A stretch of DNA of 64,000 bases, taken from Byssothecium circinans. Its lineage: Eukaryota; Ascomycota; Dothideomycetes; Pleosporales; Massarinaceae. The position numbers and the translations under genes are program-made. The stretch is taken from NCBI GenBank assembly GCA_010015675.1, contig ML976978.1, positions 824,950 to 888,949 of the forward strand. Reading direction: 5' to 3'. A model generated the notes under the pieces. It was not told the DNA's origin, ran no database searches, and was given only the letters and a program-made list of their open reading frames with translations. Below are positions 14,071 through 26,278 of the stretch, piece after piece (position 1 is the first letter of the stretch; each line of letters opens with the position of its first letter).

Positions 14071-17000
14071 AGGTTATCGTCCTAATATCCTAGGAGGTAT
14101 ATCTGCTATGCCACTTCTTCTTATAGCTAATATATAAGTTATACGTGTCCCTAGTTGCTTGTAGTATTATAGATTCTTCTAGGGTTTTACTAACTTTTCC
14201 CTAACTATGCCTAAGGTTCTATCTAAGTTATCTACCGTACGCTATTAATATTAAGCTAATCAAGTTCATTCTTAAGGTCTAAAAATAACGCTAGGTTATA
14301 AGCGTTATTAAAAGCGCAAGCTTCACTATTTTATTAATGTAGCTATAGGTTAGTGCGCTACTTATATTTAGGTTTACGCTAAGTGCAGTCTATTTATTCC
14401 TAAAGAGGAGTAGGAAAAAGTTTAAAAAAAAAAAAAAAAAGTAAATTACACTTCTTTATTCTAAAGTTAAGGCCGTGTGGCTTTAAGCTAAGTCCACCTA
14501 GCTTCGCGTGGAGCTAGCTAAACTTAAAGCCTATAAGTATTCCTTTGCAAACTAGGATTACCACGTCCTAAGCGTGATAGATGCTGCGTAAGAGGTAGAA
14601 ACCTTAAAGAGTATAAGAACTACTATTTTATCTAAACTACTACTATCCGAACTATCATCAGCTAACCTAGGCTAGTTATAGGCTGATCCTTCTTTAATTT
14701 CTTTTAATCCTTCTTTATCTTTTAACTTTTTTAATTTCCTAGTAAACACGGAGTTATTACCTTAAAATACTACTAGTAGTAGTCCTTTACTAATTACTTA
14801 TAGTCTATAAAATTCTATATTAGTTCCTAGGTATTCTAGCTATCTAGCTAGCCCTTTTACTTAACTAAGTACTTCTACTAACGCTTAAATTTTTATAGGT
14901 TCTTAATTTCTTTAACTTTATAATCTTTATCTTTAAGTTTAATTCGCGTCTTAGTTTCAGCGTCTGGTGGTGCTAGCTTAAGGAGAGATTTATAAAAAAT
15001 AGGGTTTATGCGCATGCTTTTAAGAAGCTTTAATTTAAACGTGATAGGTCCCTTAACCTCTAGGATCCTAAAAGGTCCTATCTAGAGGTTATCTAGTTTA
15101 TCGCATAGGCGTTTAGTTTTCAAATTTTTTTATAATAGGAAAACTTTATCCCCTTCTTTAAAGGTTAGTCCCTTAAGCCTTTTCTTATTTACTAATTTAG
15201 CTATTGTAAGGTTCCGTTAAATGATTCGTTAGCTTAATTTGTCGTGCAATTTGCGAAGTAGTTGTGCCTTATTATTAGCTCTAGCTAAAAGACTCTTAAC
15301 GTCCTTTAGATTCTAATAAGTAATTAGCTCATATCCGTAGTTCGCGTAGTGCGGTAAGTATCCCATTATCCCAGATCTTATACTATTATAGGCTAATTAT
15401 GCTGTTAGTAGGAGTTTAACCTAGTTATTCTATAGTTTATTAGCGTACATTCTTAGATATTATTTTAGTATCTAGTTTATTCATTCCATCTAACTATCTA
15501 TCTATAGATGGAAGCTAGTTAAAAGCTTCTTATTAACTCTAAGCTTTACTAAGAACGAGCTCTAATATTTAGAGGTAAATAGTATTCTATAATTAATAAT
15601 AAACTATTCTAGTACACTATGCTAGCTAATAAGTGCCTTAGTTACTTCGTAAGCTATTTCCTTAGCCGTAACCATTTCTTCCGTTAGTATAAATATTAAT
15701 GCTTTGGTTAACTAGTTAACAATTGCTAATATTAAGTTACATAGCTATGCTAATCTAGGTTCTAATAATTTTAAGAGCTTTATAATAAAGTCCATCATAA
15801 CACTAATCTATAGGCGTGCGGGTGGTTTAAGTAATTAGAGTAATCTATAGGGCTTATATCTCTTAGGCTTGTTCTTAGAATATGCTAAATAGTTGCCTAT
15901 TGCGTTCTAAACTATTTTTCGTACATTAGGGATTAAGTACTTATTCAAGATCTATTAAACTATTTCGTTAATCCTAGGGTATCCATATTCTTTAGACTTA
16001 TATAGCTTTCGTATTAGGGTTAGTATGTAAGCTTCTCGTGGTATAATCTATTATTCCTTATCTTAGGGTGGTCCTACCCTAAAGTAGTTTACTAAATCAT
16101 ATTCTACCCTCTATTCTAGAGTTAAATGATTATAGTCTGTAAGGTCGTAAACCTCTAGTCCCTAGTAATTAATCCTAGCTACCTTAGTTAATTAGGGTTA
16201 ATTATAGCCTATACTTCTATTATAGTCCTTCTATAGGACTGCGTTATATGTGATAGGTCTATCTGTTTCCTAAAGGTTAGATCTTTGGCTAAGGGCGTCC
16301 GCCGCTCCATTCAGCAATCCTAGGTGATGGTATACTTTAAAGTCATAATCTGCCATTAATTTAGCCTATTTAACCTATCGTTAGTTAAGTTTCTTAGTTA
16401 TTATGAAACTTATTAGGTTCTAGTAATCTGAATATACTTCTACCTAGTGTTTAGCGCCTACTAATTAGGCTTGCTACTATTTAAAGGCGTCTACTATTAC
16501 TAGTAGTTCCTTGTCGTAAATATTATAGTTAAGTTTTACTCTTAAGAACTTTTAAGAGTAGTAGAATATTAGTCTTTACTTTCTATCTTTACCCTACTCT
16601 AAGAGAATTGCTCCTAGGGCGAAATCTAATGCATCTATCTTTACTTATAGTAGTCGTTCTAGGTCGTGCATCTATAATATAGGGGCTAATAAGAATAATT
16701 CTTTAAGCTTTTTAAAAGCCTTCTACTATTCTTGTCCTTAATAGAATCCCTTCTCTTTTTAGTAATTTCTATAAGAGGCGCCGTGGTCTTTAAGTATCCC
16801 TAAATAAACTTCTAGTAGAAGTTAGTAAATCCTAAGAAGGATTATACGTCCTTAACTATTTTAGGAGTTTTAATGTTTTATATAGCTCTAACTTTCTTTA
16901 GGTTTATGGCGATGCCTTTTTATGAGATAATAAATCCTAAGTAATCCATCTTTATAACGTGGAATTCGCATTTCTCTAGCTATAAGGGTAATTGATACTC

Positions 17001-20000
17001 CCTAAGCTTCCTAAGCACCTTCTTAACGTGTTTAATGTAATCTTTAAGCGTTCCTAACGTATATACTAGTATATCGTCTAGGTACGCAGTCATAAAAATG
17101 TCTAAGTATTCATAAAGGGCTTAGTTAATAAGTGCCTAAAACGTTATAGGCGCGTTCATTAGTCTAAAGGGCATAACCGTATACTCATATAATCTATAAT
17201 AAGTTTTAAGCGCAGTTAGCTATTTAAAGCCCTTAGCTATTCATATTTAATAGAATCTATCTCGCATATTAAATTTCGTAATCTACTTAATTTCTTAAAG
17301 GCGGTCTATAAGTTCCTAGATTAGAGGAAGAGGGTAATAGTTCTTTCTTATAACGTAGTTAAGCTATCTATAGTCTATATAGAGTCGCAGCTTTCTATTC
17401 TTCTTAAGGATAAAGAGAATTAGTAAAGCTATTAGGCTTATACTCTCTTATATATATCCTTGCTTTAAGTTCTTCTTAATATACTCTCACAGCTCTAAAT
17501 GCTAGTCTAGCGTAAGCAGATATATTAGTCCTAGGCGCAGCTTCGCGCCTTCCTCTAGGTGAATTTTATGATCCTAATCCTAGTAATCTAGTAATGCGGT
17601 TTCCTCTATTTCTTTAAATAGGTCGCGAAACTCCTTATATTCTAGTAGTATCATAGGTCGGGGTTCATCCTTTATAGGTGCAACTCTCTATATTTAAATA
17701 ACTCTTAATTGCGAAGAGTCCTTCTTATAGATCTTCTTAATCTTATAAGGTAATATCTTGCTAATCTATTTAGTCTAACTAAGTAAGCTTTAGATTACTA
17801 GGCTTAATCTACTATAGCATGTTCTAGTAACTTTACGCGCTAGTTTTTAGCTAAATATTATGCCTTTCTATTAATTAATAGTAAGATTATACTTCCTAAG
17901 CTAATTATAACTAATTAATATATCTTCTTTACTAAGATCTATAATATTAAGGGATGTTGTATCCTTAATTCTAAGTACGTAGAATAATACTTCTTAGGTT
18001 TCTAACCTTAAGAATCTATTACTATAGGATATTAGTCTATTATTAGCTAATACTACTTATATTAGATGTTCCTTATCTTAATAGGGTATATTAAATTTTT
18101 TAACTATTTATAGGAAGATAATTATCTATATAGCTTTACTATTTACTAGTACTGTAAGCCTACGTCCATGTACGTGTACTTCTACCTTTAATTAATAAAC
18201 TAGTAAATCTAGGTATCATACGTTATATAGGGTCGTCGTATAAATACTCTTACTAGCGTAACCTTATCCCTAGTAGCATCCTAGTTTTTTAACTTCCTTA
18301 GTTTTATTAGAAACTAACTTAATCCTTATTTATTAGATAGGTGTGTTAGGTAGCTATTCTCGTAACAGGCTATCCATAACATGCGTGCGTGTTCTATTAA
18401 TAGTTCGTCCCTTCGCAGGAATCCTTTTCATAGTTTCTATAAGAGGTGTATTTTATATATGTCGTTAAAGCATTATTTATAAGGTAAGCCATTATAGCTT
18501 CCTACTTCTTCTTTTTAAGAGATATTGTTGGGTGGAGGGGTTCCTAGCCTTATAGGAGCTTAGGCTACGGCCGCTAGCTTATTACTATAGGCTACTTATT
18601 CCTAATGTTAGTTATCTAACATTATTTACTAATATCTTATAGAATTACTATACTTCCTTTAGCGGGCATCTTTCTTAGATTTGCGAGGAAGGGTAAGGAG
18701 TGCATAGCGTCTACAGTCCTCGTCTAAGCATTCTTTTAGGGTAAGTAAGTTATAATCTTAACTTCTTCTATCCTACGCGGCTTCTTTCTTATAGAGTGTG
18801 TAGAACATATAATTAAGGATTATCTTATATTATGCCTAGTTTACCTTCTCGTGCTCTCGGTCTGCTAGGTGCCCTAGAGGGTGTTAATATTAGTAATCTT
18901 TATTTTTATAGTCTAGTGTATTACCATTTATTAGTCCTACTAGCTAATACCCTATAACGTGCTTGCTTAGCTAATGCGTTTAGCAATGCTTATTATAGCA
19001 TTTATGCTACCTAACGCGTTCATGTTGCTATTACTAATTATTAAAGTAGTAAGTATAGTAGGCTGCTACTAAATAGTCTTTATCTAGGATTATAATGTAT
19101 AATATCTTTCTATGCTATTATCTTACTTTATTTCTTTCGCGCTTATAGTAGAGGTACTAATCTATCTAGCAGTAATACTAATTAACTTCTTAGTAAGAGT
19201 CTTTTTTAGGTACTTCTACCTTAATATATTCCCCTATAGCGTAAGGACCTTAGAGTTACATAGCTTCTATTACTACTTTACTAACCTTCTCATCATATAC
19301 TAACACGGGTATAGCGTAAGTTAGTCCTTCATGTGTAGTGCTGGCGCACTTCTAGTATATCTTAGCGTTTAATTATTATTAAACTACCTAGTCTAGCACC
19401 TTATTTTTAGCTAGGCCTTAGCTTAGGCGCAGTAATTCCTAGAACTTCTTAAGGAGTTAAGTAGGATCTATGTCACTAACGTTATTATTAGAGGATTTTA
19501 CTTAATCTAGTTTTAAAGGTAGGTAAGGAGTAGGTTACTAGTATAGCACTTCTAACTCTTCCTCCTTAAGTCCTATTACTTTAAACTTAATTATCCTAAT
19601 CTTAACTACTCTAAGTTTGCTGGCCTAGCCTTAGTTCTTTAGGTAATCTCTATAAAAGTATCCTACTTTGCTACATTAGAGACATACCTTCTTCTTAAAG
19701 CGTTTTTAGCGTTATTCGTGTATTAGGCTATCTAGCTGTCTACCCTTACCTTTTTTAGATTACTTTTTTTATTAGATTTTGTCTATTATTACTACATCGC
19801 CGTCCTAGTCATATTATAGTATCTTTAGCTTTCTATATATTCTAGAGTTAGGAATAACTATTACGTCCCTTTACTTCTTCTATAGCGCTTGTTTGTAGAG
19901 CCTATTATTAATTTAGGTAGCTAGGTTAATTATATCTTACAGGTTATCTAGCTTATTATAATAGATTATTCTATCCTTAACTATCTCCTTTAGCCTATTA

Positions 20001-20590
20001 TAGAAGGCTGTGCGTAATAGCGCATTATCCTAATTAATTTTTAACTATAGCTATTTAAACTCTATTATATACTTCACGACTAACTTCTCCTACTAGATCT
20101 AAGATATCTTTTGCTCTACCTAAGTCTCTTCATTAAGTTCTCTAAACACCTTTTGCATCTCTTCCTTAAATGCTATCTAGCTCTTGAAGATAGCCTTTAT
20201 GTCATCTTTATAATGCCTTATCTCATTTATAAGATAGTTATTTATAAAGAGTTATATTTAAGTAGCTGCCTTATCCTTTAGATGCATACTAGCCGCAAGG
20301 ATCTTATCTTAGTCCTCTGTTATAGAGTTAAACTAATAATACAAATCTATGTTAGTAAGAAATAGCTTTAAGCCATCTTATCCTTTATCATACTTTTCTA
20401 GCGCCGTAATCTTTCTACAGGGTATAGTGTCCTTAGCCTAGAGTTAAGTAATCACCTGCATTAACCTATTAATTTGTTTAGCCTATTACTATATCTAGTT
20501 AGCCTAGTTAGCTATTACTAATGCTAGACTTAAAGTAGGTGTACTAGCTCTACTAGTAGTACGTAGGGTAGCAGGAGCTACTATTACGTA
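14071..20590 (-). pseudogene. gag-pol of element C, RIP-inactivated
   Basis: Minus-strand reading collinear with D: 3' tail with an 18-A run (14,423-14,440), chromodomain near 14,870-14,980, integrase to about 16,300, RNase H and RT at 16,500-17,560, protease near 18,150, gag zinc-knuckle zone near 19,650-19,700, and gag start near 20,583, where the ATG is changed to ATA. Stop codons are mainly TAA/TAG. The 63-codon plus-strand frame at 19,112-19,303 lies antisense in this region and has no support as a gene. Confidence 0.8.
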
Positions 20591-20623
20591 CGTTTAGGTT
20601 CTTGAACCTATAGGTAGTTAAAG

Positions 20624-21086
20624 TGTTACTAAGAAGTATACTTACTAGGCCTAATCTATATTAAGGGAGGTTAGTTAGTGTAAGGTATATACGTCAGGTA
20701 GTATGCTTTAGTAGTTTAAGAGGTAAACGTGCAAAAGTAACTAATTCTATAATAAGCTATAGAATAACTAATAAGTCTTAATCTAGGTAAGAGATGAACT
20801 ATAAAGAGTTAACTATGAAGAATTAGAATTAGAAAGATAAAGGAAACCTATCTAGTCTTTATACTACTTATTCTATTCCTCTAATAAGTCCTTGATCCTA
20901 CCTAGAGCCTCTGCTCCTTCTGCTCCCTAGATCTCTGCTTAATCCTAGGATCTATAGGATCTTTGAGCCTTAGCGGGATCATGATCACGTAACTAACGCC
21001 TTAACCCTGCCTAGCGCCCTACCATCCGATACTCTTCCTAAGCGTATCATTCCTGCGTGGCTGCGCCCATACACTATCTTGTAATA
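20624..21086 (-). repeat. 5' LTR of element C
   Basis: TGTTACTAAG to CTTGTAATA, followed by target duplication AGGAC; adjacent to the conserved hairpin and primer region at 20,595-20,623. Confidence 0.9.
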
Positions 21087-22657
21087 AGGACATGCTTGTC
21101 TGATACATCCTTAACCTTAATTCGCGAGGATTCGCGCCTACATTAGGCGAAGTGTCAGATATAGCGAATAAACTACTGCGCGAGCGGGGTAGTAAGCTAG
21201 TAGGCCTTAACTAGGTAGCATAGTTTATAGACTATTTAGAATAGTTATGAATAGTTTAGAACTATTTAAAGGACCGTTAGAGGGCACTACAGGAAGATCC
21301 TAAGGTAGTTAGCGCATGGTTTAAGCTTATACGGGATACTAAAGCAAAGTATGGTATACATGATAACAATATATATAACTTTGATAAGACTAGCTTTTAG
21401 ATAGGTATTATTAGCTCTATAAAAGTAGTTACTAGCTTAGAGAAGTAAGAAAGGCCTACAACGGTTTAGCTAAGTGATAAGGAGTAGGTGATAGATATCT
21501 AGAGTATATATTTAAATAGTACATTCATCCTACTATTTATTATATATAAAGGATGCGTCTACATCTCTTTATAGTACTAGGAAGCTAATATACCACGTAA
21601 TTAGAAGCTCTTAGTCTTAGAGAATTAATAGACGACTAATAAGCTTAGTCTCGCGTAGTTAAAGCACTTTAACGCGCATATAAAGGCGAGAACTATTAGC
21701 GTCTATTAGTTGCTAATTTTAGATAGCCATGAAAGCCACCTTAATCAAGATTTTAAGGATTATTATTATAATAATAAGATCCTTACGCTCTGTATACTAC
21801 TACACTCGTCACACATCCTCTAGCCGCTTGATGTGGTGTGCTTCTCGCTGCTTAAGCGTAAGTACTTTAAGATTATTTAGGGCTTAGTGTAAAAGCGCGT
21901 TTTTTACGTTAATAAGGAAGCGTTTCTACTAGCCTTTAAAGACGCGTTTTTAAGCGTATTTATAGTTTAGAACTATGAAAAGGCCTTGAAAGCAATAGGG
22001 CTAGTCCCTCTAAACGCGCAGGTAGTCCTTAATTACCTTAATATGTGTATACGCACTCTACTAGGACCCCTACTACTAGAGACGCTATAGCTATTAAGGA
22101 CTCTAAGTAATACACGCGAATTTAGCTTATAGTTAAAGTTTATACGTGATTCTATTACTCAGTTACTATGAACGGCGTAGGATAGGCTTTCGCACCTCGT
22201 TAAAGGTACTAAGTTAGCGCTGCATCATACTGCGCTTATGAAGTCGCGCATTAAAGAGCTTGAATAGTAACTTACAGTTATAACTAAGCGTAAAACACGT
22301 AAACGTAAGTATATTTAGAAGGGTAGCACTATAGAGTATAGTCCTATAGTAGACTAGAATAGTTCTAAACTATTAAGAATAGTTTAGAACTATAAAAGGG
22401 TGAGGGTAGAGGATAAAGGTAAAGTGCGATAATCATAATAACTAGGTATTTAGCGCTGTGGTAACTATGGTAAGACTAGGCATAACATAAGAACTTATTA
22501 AGCTAATAAAGAGGGTTCTTCTAAGTTAGAGGCTAGTACTTAGTATATATTTTTAGATAGTAATGCGGACGATAATAATGATGCAGTTAAGTAAGTTAGT
22601 GTTACTAAGGAAAAGTGGCCGCTTTAGTAGTGTAGCCGCTTTAGTAGTAGAATATAT

Positions 22658-24306
22658 TAATTAACTAAATTATTAATATTTATACCTATAGAAGAAATAG
22701 TTACAGCTAAAGAAATAGCCTATAAAGTAACTAAGGCACTTATTAGCTAATATAGTATACTAGAATAGTTTATTACTAATTAAAGAATACTATTTACCTC
22801 TAAGTATTAGAGCATATTCCTAGCAAAGCTTAGAGTTAATAAGAAACTTTTAACTAGCTTTTACTTGTAAATAGATAGTTAGATAGAATAAATAAACTAG
22901 ACACTAGAATAGTATCTAAGAATATACGCTAATAAGCTATAGGATAACTAGGTTAAACTCCTGCTAATAGCATAATTAGCCTATAATAGTATAAGATCTA
23001 TAATAATAGGATACTTGCCGCACTATGTAAACTATAGATATAAGCTAATTGCTTATTAAAATCCTAAGGACGTTAAGAGTCTTTTAGCTAGAGCTAATAA
23101 TAAGGCATAACTACTTTGCAAACTGCATAATAAATTAAGCTAATAAATTGCTTAATAGAACCTTATAATAGCTAGATTAGTAAATAAGAAAAGGCTTAAA
23201 GAACTAACCCTTAAAAAGGGGGATAAAGTTTTCTTATTATAAAAAAATTTAAGAACTAAACAGCTATGTAATATATTAGATAACCTCTAAATAGGACTAT
23301 TCTAAATCCTAAAGGCTAAGGGACTAGTAATATTTAAACTAAAACTTTTAAAATGTATACGTATATACTCTATCATTTATAAATCCCTCCTTAAGCTAGT
23401 ACTACTAGACGCTAAAATTAAGATATAAGTTAAACTTAAAAGTAAAGACTATAAGGTTAAAGTAATTAAGAACCTATAGAAATTTAGATGTTTATAAAAG
23501 TACTTAGTTAAGTAGAAGGACTAGCTAGATAGCTAGAATACCCAAGAACTAATATAGAATCTTATAAGCTATAAGGATCTAGTAAAAGAGTACTACTAAT
23601 AGTACCTAAAGGCAGTAGTTCTAAGTTTACTAGGAAAGTAGAAAAGTTAAAAGATAAAGAGTAGTTAAATAAAAAAGAAGAATTAGTCTATAACTAACCT
23701 AAGTTAGTTAATAGTTTAGTTAGTAGTAGTGAAAGAACTTTAGTAGCAGCTATACTTATCCTCTTTAAAAGTTTTATAGAGATACTTATCTTCTTCTCTA
23801 GGGTTTTAAGTTCCGTAATTATAACCTTCTTATAATTAAATAATTCCCTCTCTTTTTTAGTAGTAGAATTTAACTGCTCTTTTAAGTTAAGCTTATAACG
23901 CTTAATCTCTTAAAGCTCTTAATAAAGCTACTAATACTTCTAAGCTACTATAGGAAACTCCTTCCTTTAAGGAAATAAGCTATACTATACGCCTACTATA
24001 ATATAGTTAGCATAGCTCCCCTCTAATAATAGAATACACTTAGAACCCCTTACTAGATAATAATAGCAAGGCTTTGCTATAATATAGTCTATAGCGCAAA
24101 TATAGGTAAAATAAGCTTAGTAATAATTAGTTAATTTTATAGGCTCCTTAGGTATAGTTAGGTAGGAGATTATAAAACATCTATAGAGGATATAATCTTA
24201 TAGTAGATAGGAGAGACACACACTTTATATATTAGCTACAGCTAGACGCGGCACAGCAGCTAGATCTCTTAGGTTATTAGGATAATAATCCTAAAGAAGA
24301 GGATAA
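22658..24306 (+). pseudogene. pol of element A, third block (integrase end, chromodomain, 3' tail)
   Basis: After the P1 insertion the A reading resumes with the integrase core, then a C-terminal chromodomain at about 23,450-23,560. It aligns with 49,320-50,300 of copy D. Integrases of this clade use the chromodomain to steer insertion into marked chromatin. A purine-rich tract sits just before the LTR at about 24,291-24,306. The segment 23,640-24,290 between chromodomain and LTR aligns poorly with D, and I see no gene in it. Confidence 0.75.
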
Positions 24307-24814
24307 TATTATAAATAAAAAGAATATAGGGTATTTAGGACTAGATAATGCAGCGTAAGGTATATTAAGCCTAAGAGATAGCAACATAATAATGCGCAGG
24401 GTAGGATTAGGTTAGCAGTTATATAATAAAGGGATATTTAGTAGAATTAGTAGTCTTAGCACTAAATAACCTAAGTATAAGTTACTTAGTATAATTAGTA
24501 GGGTTGCTACTAAGTATACTAATTATAATAATCTAAAGGAATAGAATAAGTAGTATAAAGACTAGATAGATTTCCTTTATCTTTCTAATTCTAATTCTTT
24601 ATAGTTAATTCTTTATATAGCTTATCTCTTACCTAGATTAAGACTTATTAGTTATTCTATAGTTTATTATAGAATTAGTTATCTTTAGTAAAGATAATAA
24701 CTTTGCATATTTGCCTCTTAAATTACTAAAGCCTACTATAATAGAGTATATACTTACCTTACTAGCCTACCCTAACCTAGACTAGGATTCTAGTACGTAT
24801 ACCCTCCTGTAATA
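24307..24814 (+). repeat. 3' LTR of element A, divergent U3
   Basis: The LTR starts TATTAT after the purine tract and ends TGTAATA, the RIP-altered form of the TGTTAC...GTAACA termini seen in the other copies. At 508 bp it is longer than the 460-476 bp LTRs of B-E. Its second half, from the TATAAAG motif onward, matches the other copies. The first ~220 bp (U3) do not, which suggests a subfamily with a different promoter region. Confidence 0.8.
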
Positions 24815-24827
24815 TAGCGCTAATATA

Positions 24828-25970
24828 AAGGACTACTAAACTACCTACACTACTAAACCACCTACACTACTAAACCGCCTACACTACTAAACCGCCTACA
24901 CTACTAAACCGCCTACACTACTAAACCGCCTACACTACTAAACCGCCTAAAAGCTTTGCAAGGAAAATTAAATATTCAACCTTTAATAACAATTTAAATA
25001 TAAGAGCTATTAAGCTGAAATTTTAAATACAGATATATATAACATAGATCTAAAAGGTAATAAAAAGAATTCTAGGATTTCTAATTTCTTAGTAAGCTAT
25101 ATTAGTATAGAATAAAGTTACTTGCCTAAGCTTTATACCCTATAATACCTAATAAACTAGCTTAATAAATTATAATAACTTTAGAGCTAGTTTATATATA
25201 TTTAATATACCTATTAGTACTAAAATTATAGCATGTAGCCTAGACCTATTAGAGAACTAGCATAGAGAGGGTAGAGATACCTAAAATTAGAAATATATAA
25301 TAAAACTTTTTATTTAACTAGATATTATTACTTCTAGCTTATAGGTATCTTTTATATATATATATAGAAGTAATATAAATAGTTAGCTACTAGAAATTAG
25401 CTTATATAAGCTTTATAATAAGGCAGTGTCGAAATTTTCTAAAAACCTATACTTCCTAAGCTAGATCTTTTAGTTTTAGAGGTAATTACTTACTTTAAGC
25501 TTATATATAGCTTTATTTAGTATATACTATATCCTTCTTAGAGAAGGAACTAAAGGTTTCTAATATATAGTACTTTATTTAGAAGGTTTTTTATTTGTTT
25601 TTACTCTCTACCTTATACCTACTATAATAGCGTTAAACCTAGGCTGCACGCTATAATAACTTAATAGCTACTAACTAATATACTAATAAGTATATCCTAA
25701 AAGATATATAGCCTATTAGTAATGTTTAGCTATTAATCTATAGGTAAAGATAGGTTTTACTAAAGATTTCTTCTCTTACTAATAACTACTATATTACGTA
25801 AGCTATAGCTATAAAACTTTAATAGCTATTAGATTATATATATATCTATTTAGGCTTTAAATTTTAAAAGAAAATATTAAGGTTTAGCTTTGTTATTAAG
25901 ATATCCTATTTTGATTTCCTAATACTAAGCTTTTAGGCAGTTTAGTAGTATAGGCGGTTTAGTAGTGCAT
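24828..25970 (+). mobile_element. MITE Y2 (Fot1-type ends)
   Basis: A 1,143-bp element flanked by TA (24,826-24,827; 25,971-25,972), lying 11 bp after the LTR of element A. The left end reads AAGGACTACTAAAC and the right end, reversed, ATGCACTACTAAAC. The interior aligns with Y1 (reversed) and Y3. No coding frame is present, so it must be moved by a transposase supplied elsewhere. Confidence 0.85.
24832..24950 (+). repeat. Seven tandem 17-bp units in the left end of MITE Y2
   Basis: The unit ACTACTAAACCGCCTAC is repeated seven times. The first two copies differ by G/C-to-A/T changes and the last five are practically identical. The right end of the same MITE has only two units (about 25,935-25,968). 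These units probably are transposase-binding iterons. Confidence 0.92.
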
Positions 25971-25972
25971 TA

Positions 25973-26278
25973 TATTAACTAAGAAAGTACTAATTAGCTA
26001 AATAAATTTACTTATAATAGCGTGTATAAGATAAGTAATAACTTCTAAGCTTTAAAGTATTAGGAAAACTATTTTCTAGCTTTATGTAAATTAGTGCGTA
26101 TTACTGTATATTACTGTATATTATAGCGTGTTCCTACTCTAGATGCATATAGTACTTATAGCAGCTTAAAGAAGCGCAGCGCACTTTAATAATAACTTAT
26201 ATATAACTTAAAGGATTATTCTATATATACTAGTGCTATTACTTAGCTTTTTTAATTAGTTCTACTTTATATATAATC
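25973..26278. other. RIP-mutated AT-rich DNA between MITE Y2 and repeat Z1
   Basis: About 300 bp of TA-rich sequence with no recognisable element and no homologous counterpart upstream of Z2. A short direct repeat (TATTACTG, three partial copies) lies near 26,099-26,125. I see no gene. Confidence 0.6.

Larger units (their letters stand above)
13593..21086 (-). mobile_element. Ty3/gypsy chromovirus C, complete, inserted in P1
   Basis: A 7,494-bp minus-strand element with 463-bp LTRs and the 5-bp target duplication AGGAC at 13,588-13,592 and 21,087-21,091. The internal order is as in B and D. It is strongly RIP-mutated. Because it sits inside P1, which sits inside A, it is at least the third insertion at this locus. 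Confidence 0.93.
13382..22594 (+). pseudogene. Fot1/pogo-like DDE transposase of P1 (two halves: 13,382-13,592 and 21,092-22,594)
   Basis: Cut-and-paste transposase. The N-terminal half starts at an ATG (MPQLTNAI) and contains a helix-turn-helix of the pogo type with the core ELALQAYQ and LYTRLNGT. The C-terminal half has all three catalytic aspartates: NFDKTSF at about 21,377, LLILDSHESH at about 21,716, and PLDVVCF at about 21,827. In-frame TAG/TAA replace Trp/Gln at many places, and one frame slip between the halves is needed to join them. The catalytic triad is intact even though the gene is dead. Retrotransposon C separates the DNA-binding and catalytic halves. Confidence 0.9.
13302..22657 (+). 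mobile_element. Fot1/pogo-like DNA transposon P1, split by retrotransposon C
   Basis: Ends are ACGTATTCTACTAC at left and, reversed, ATATATTCTACTAC at right, flanked by TA at 13,300-13,301 and 22,658-22,659. Each terminus carries tandem 17-bp units (ACTACTAAAGTGGCTAC type). Without retrotransposon C the element is about 1.86 kb, a normal size for Fot1-like elements. It sits in the integrase region of element A, so it jumped after A. Confidence 0.9.
1..24814 (+). mobile_element. Ty3/gypsy chromovirus A (outermost element, 5' LTR outside window)
   Basis: A plus-strand LTR retrotransposon whose gag-pol is recognised by side-by-side similarity to the better preserved copy D. It is present in three blocks, 1-4,458, 12,895-13,301 and 22,658-24,814. 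The breaks are explained by insertion of B, with CTAGA on both sides, and of P1, with TA on both sides. Removing them restores a collinear order: capsid, zinc knuckle, protease, RT, RNase H, integrase, chromodomain, LTR. The copy is heavily RIP-mutated: in-frame TAG/TAA replace Gln/Trp throughout. The 5' LTR lies before base 1, so its target duplication cannot be checked. Confidence 0.9.

Noticed and set aside
24832..24950. Regular 17-bp repeats resembling a CRISPR array
   Set aside because: There are no spacers: the units are directly tandem, lie in a transposon end, and recur as pairs in related elements. The context is fungal.
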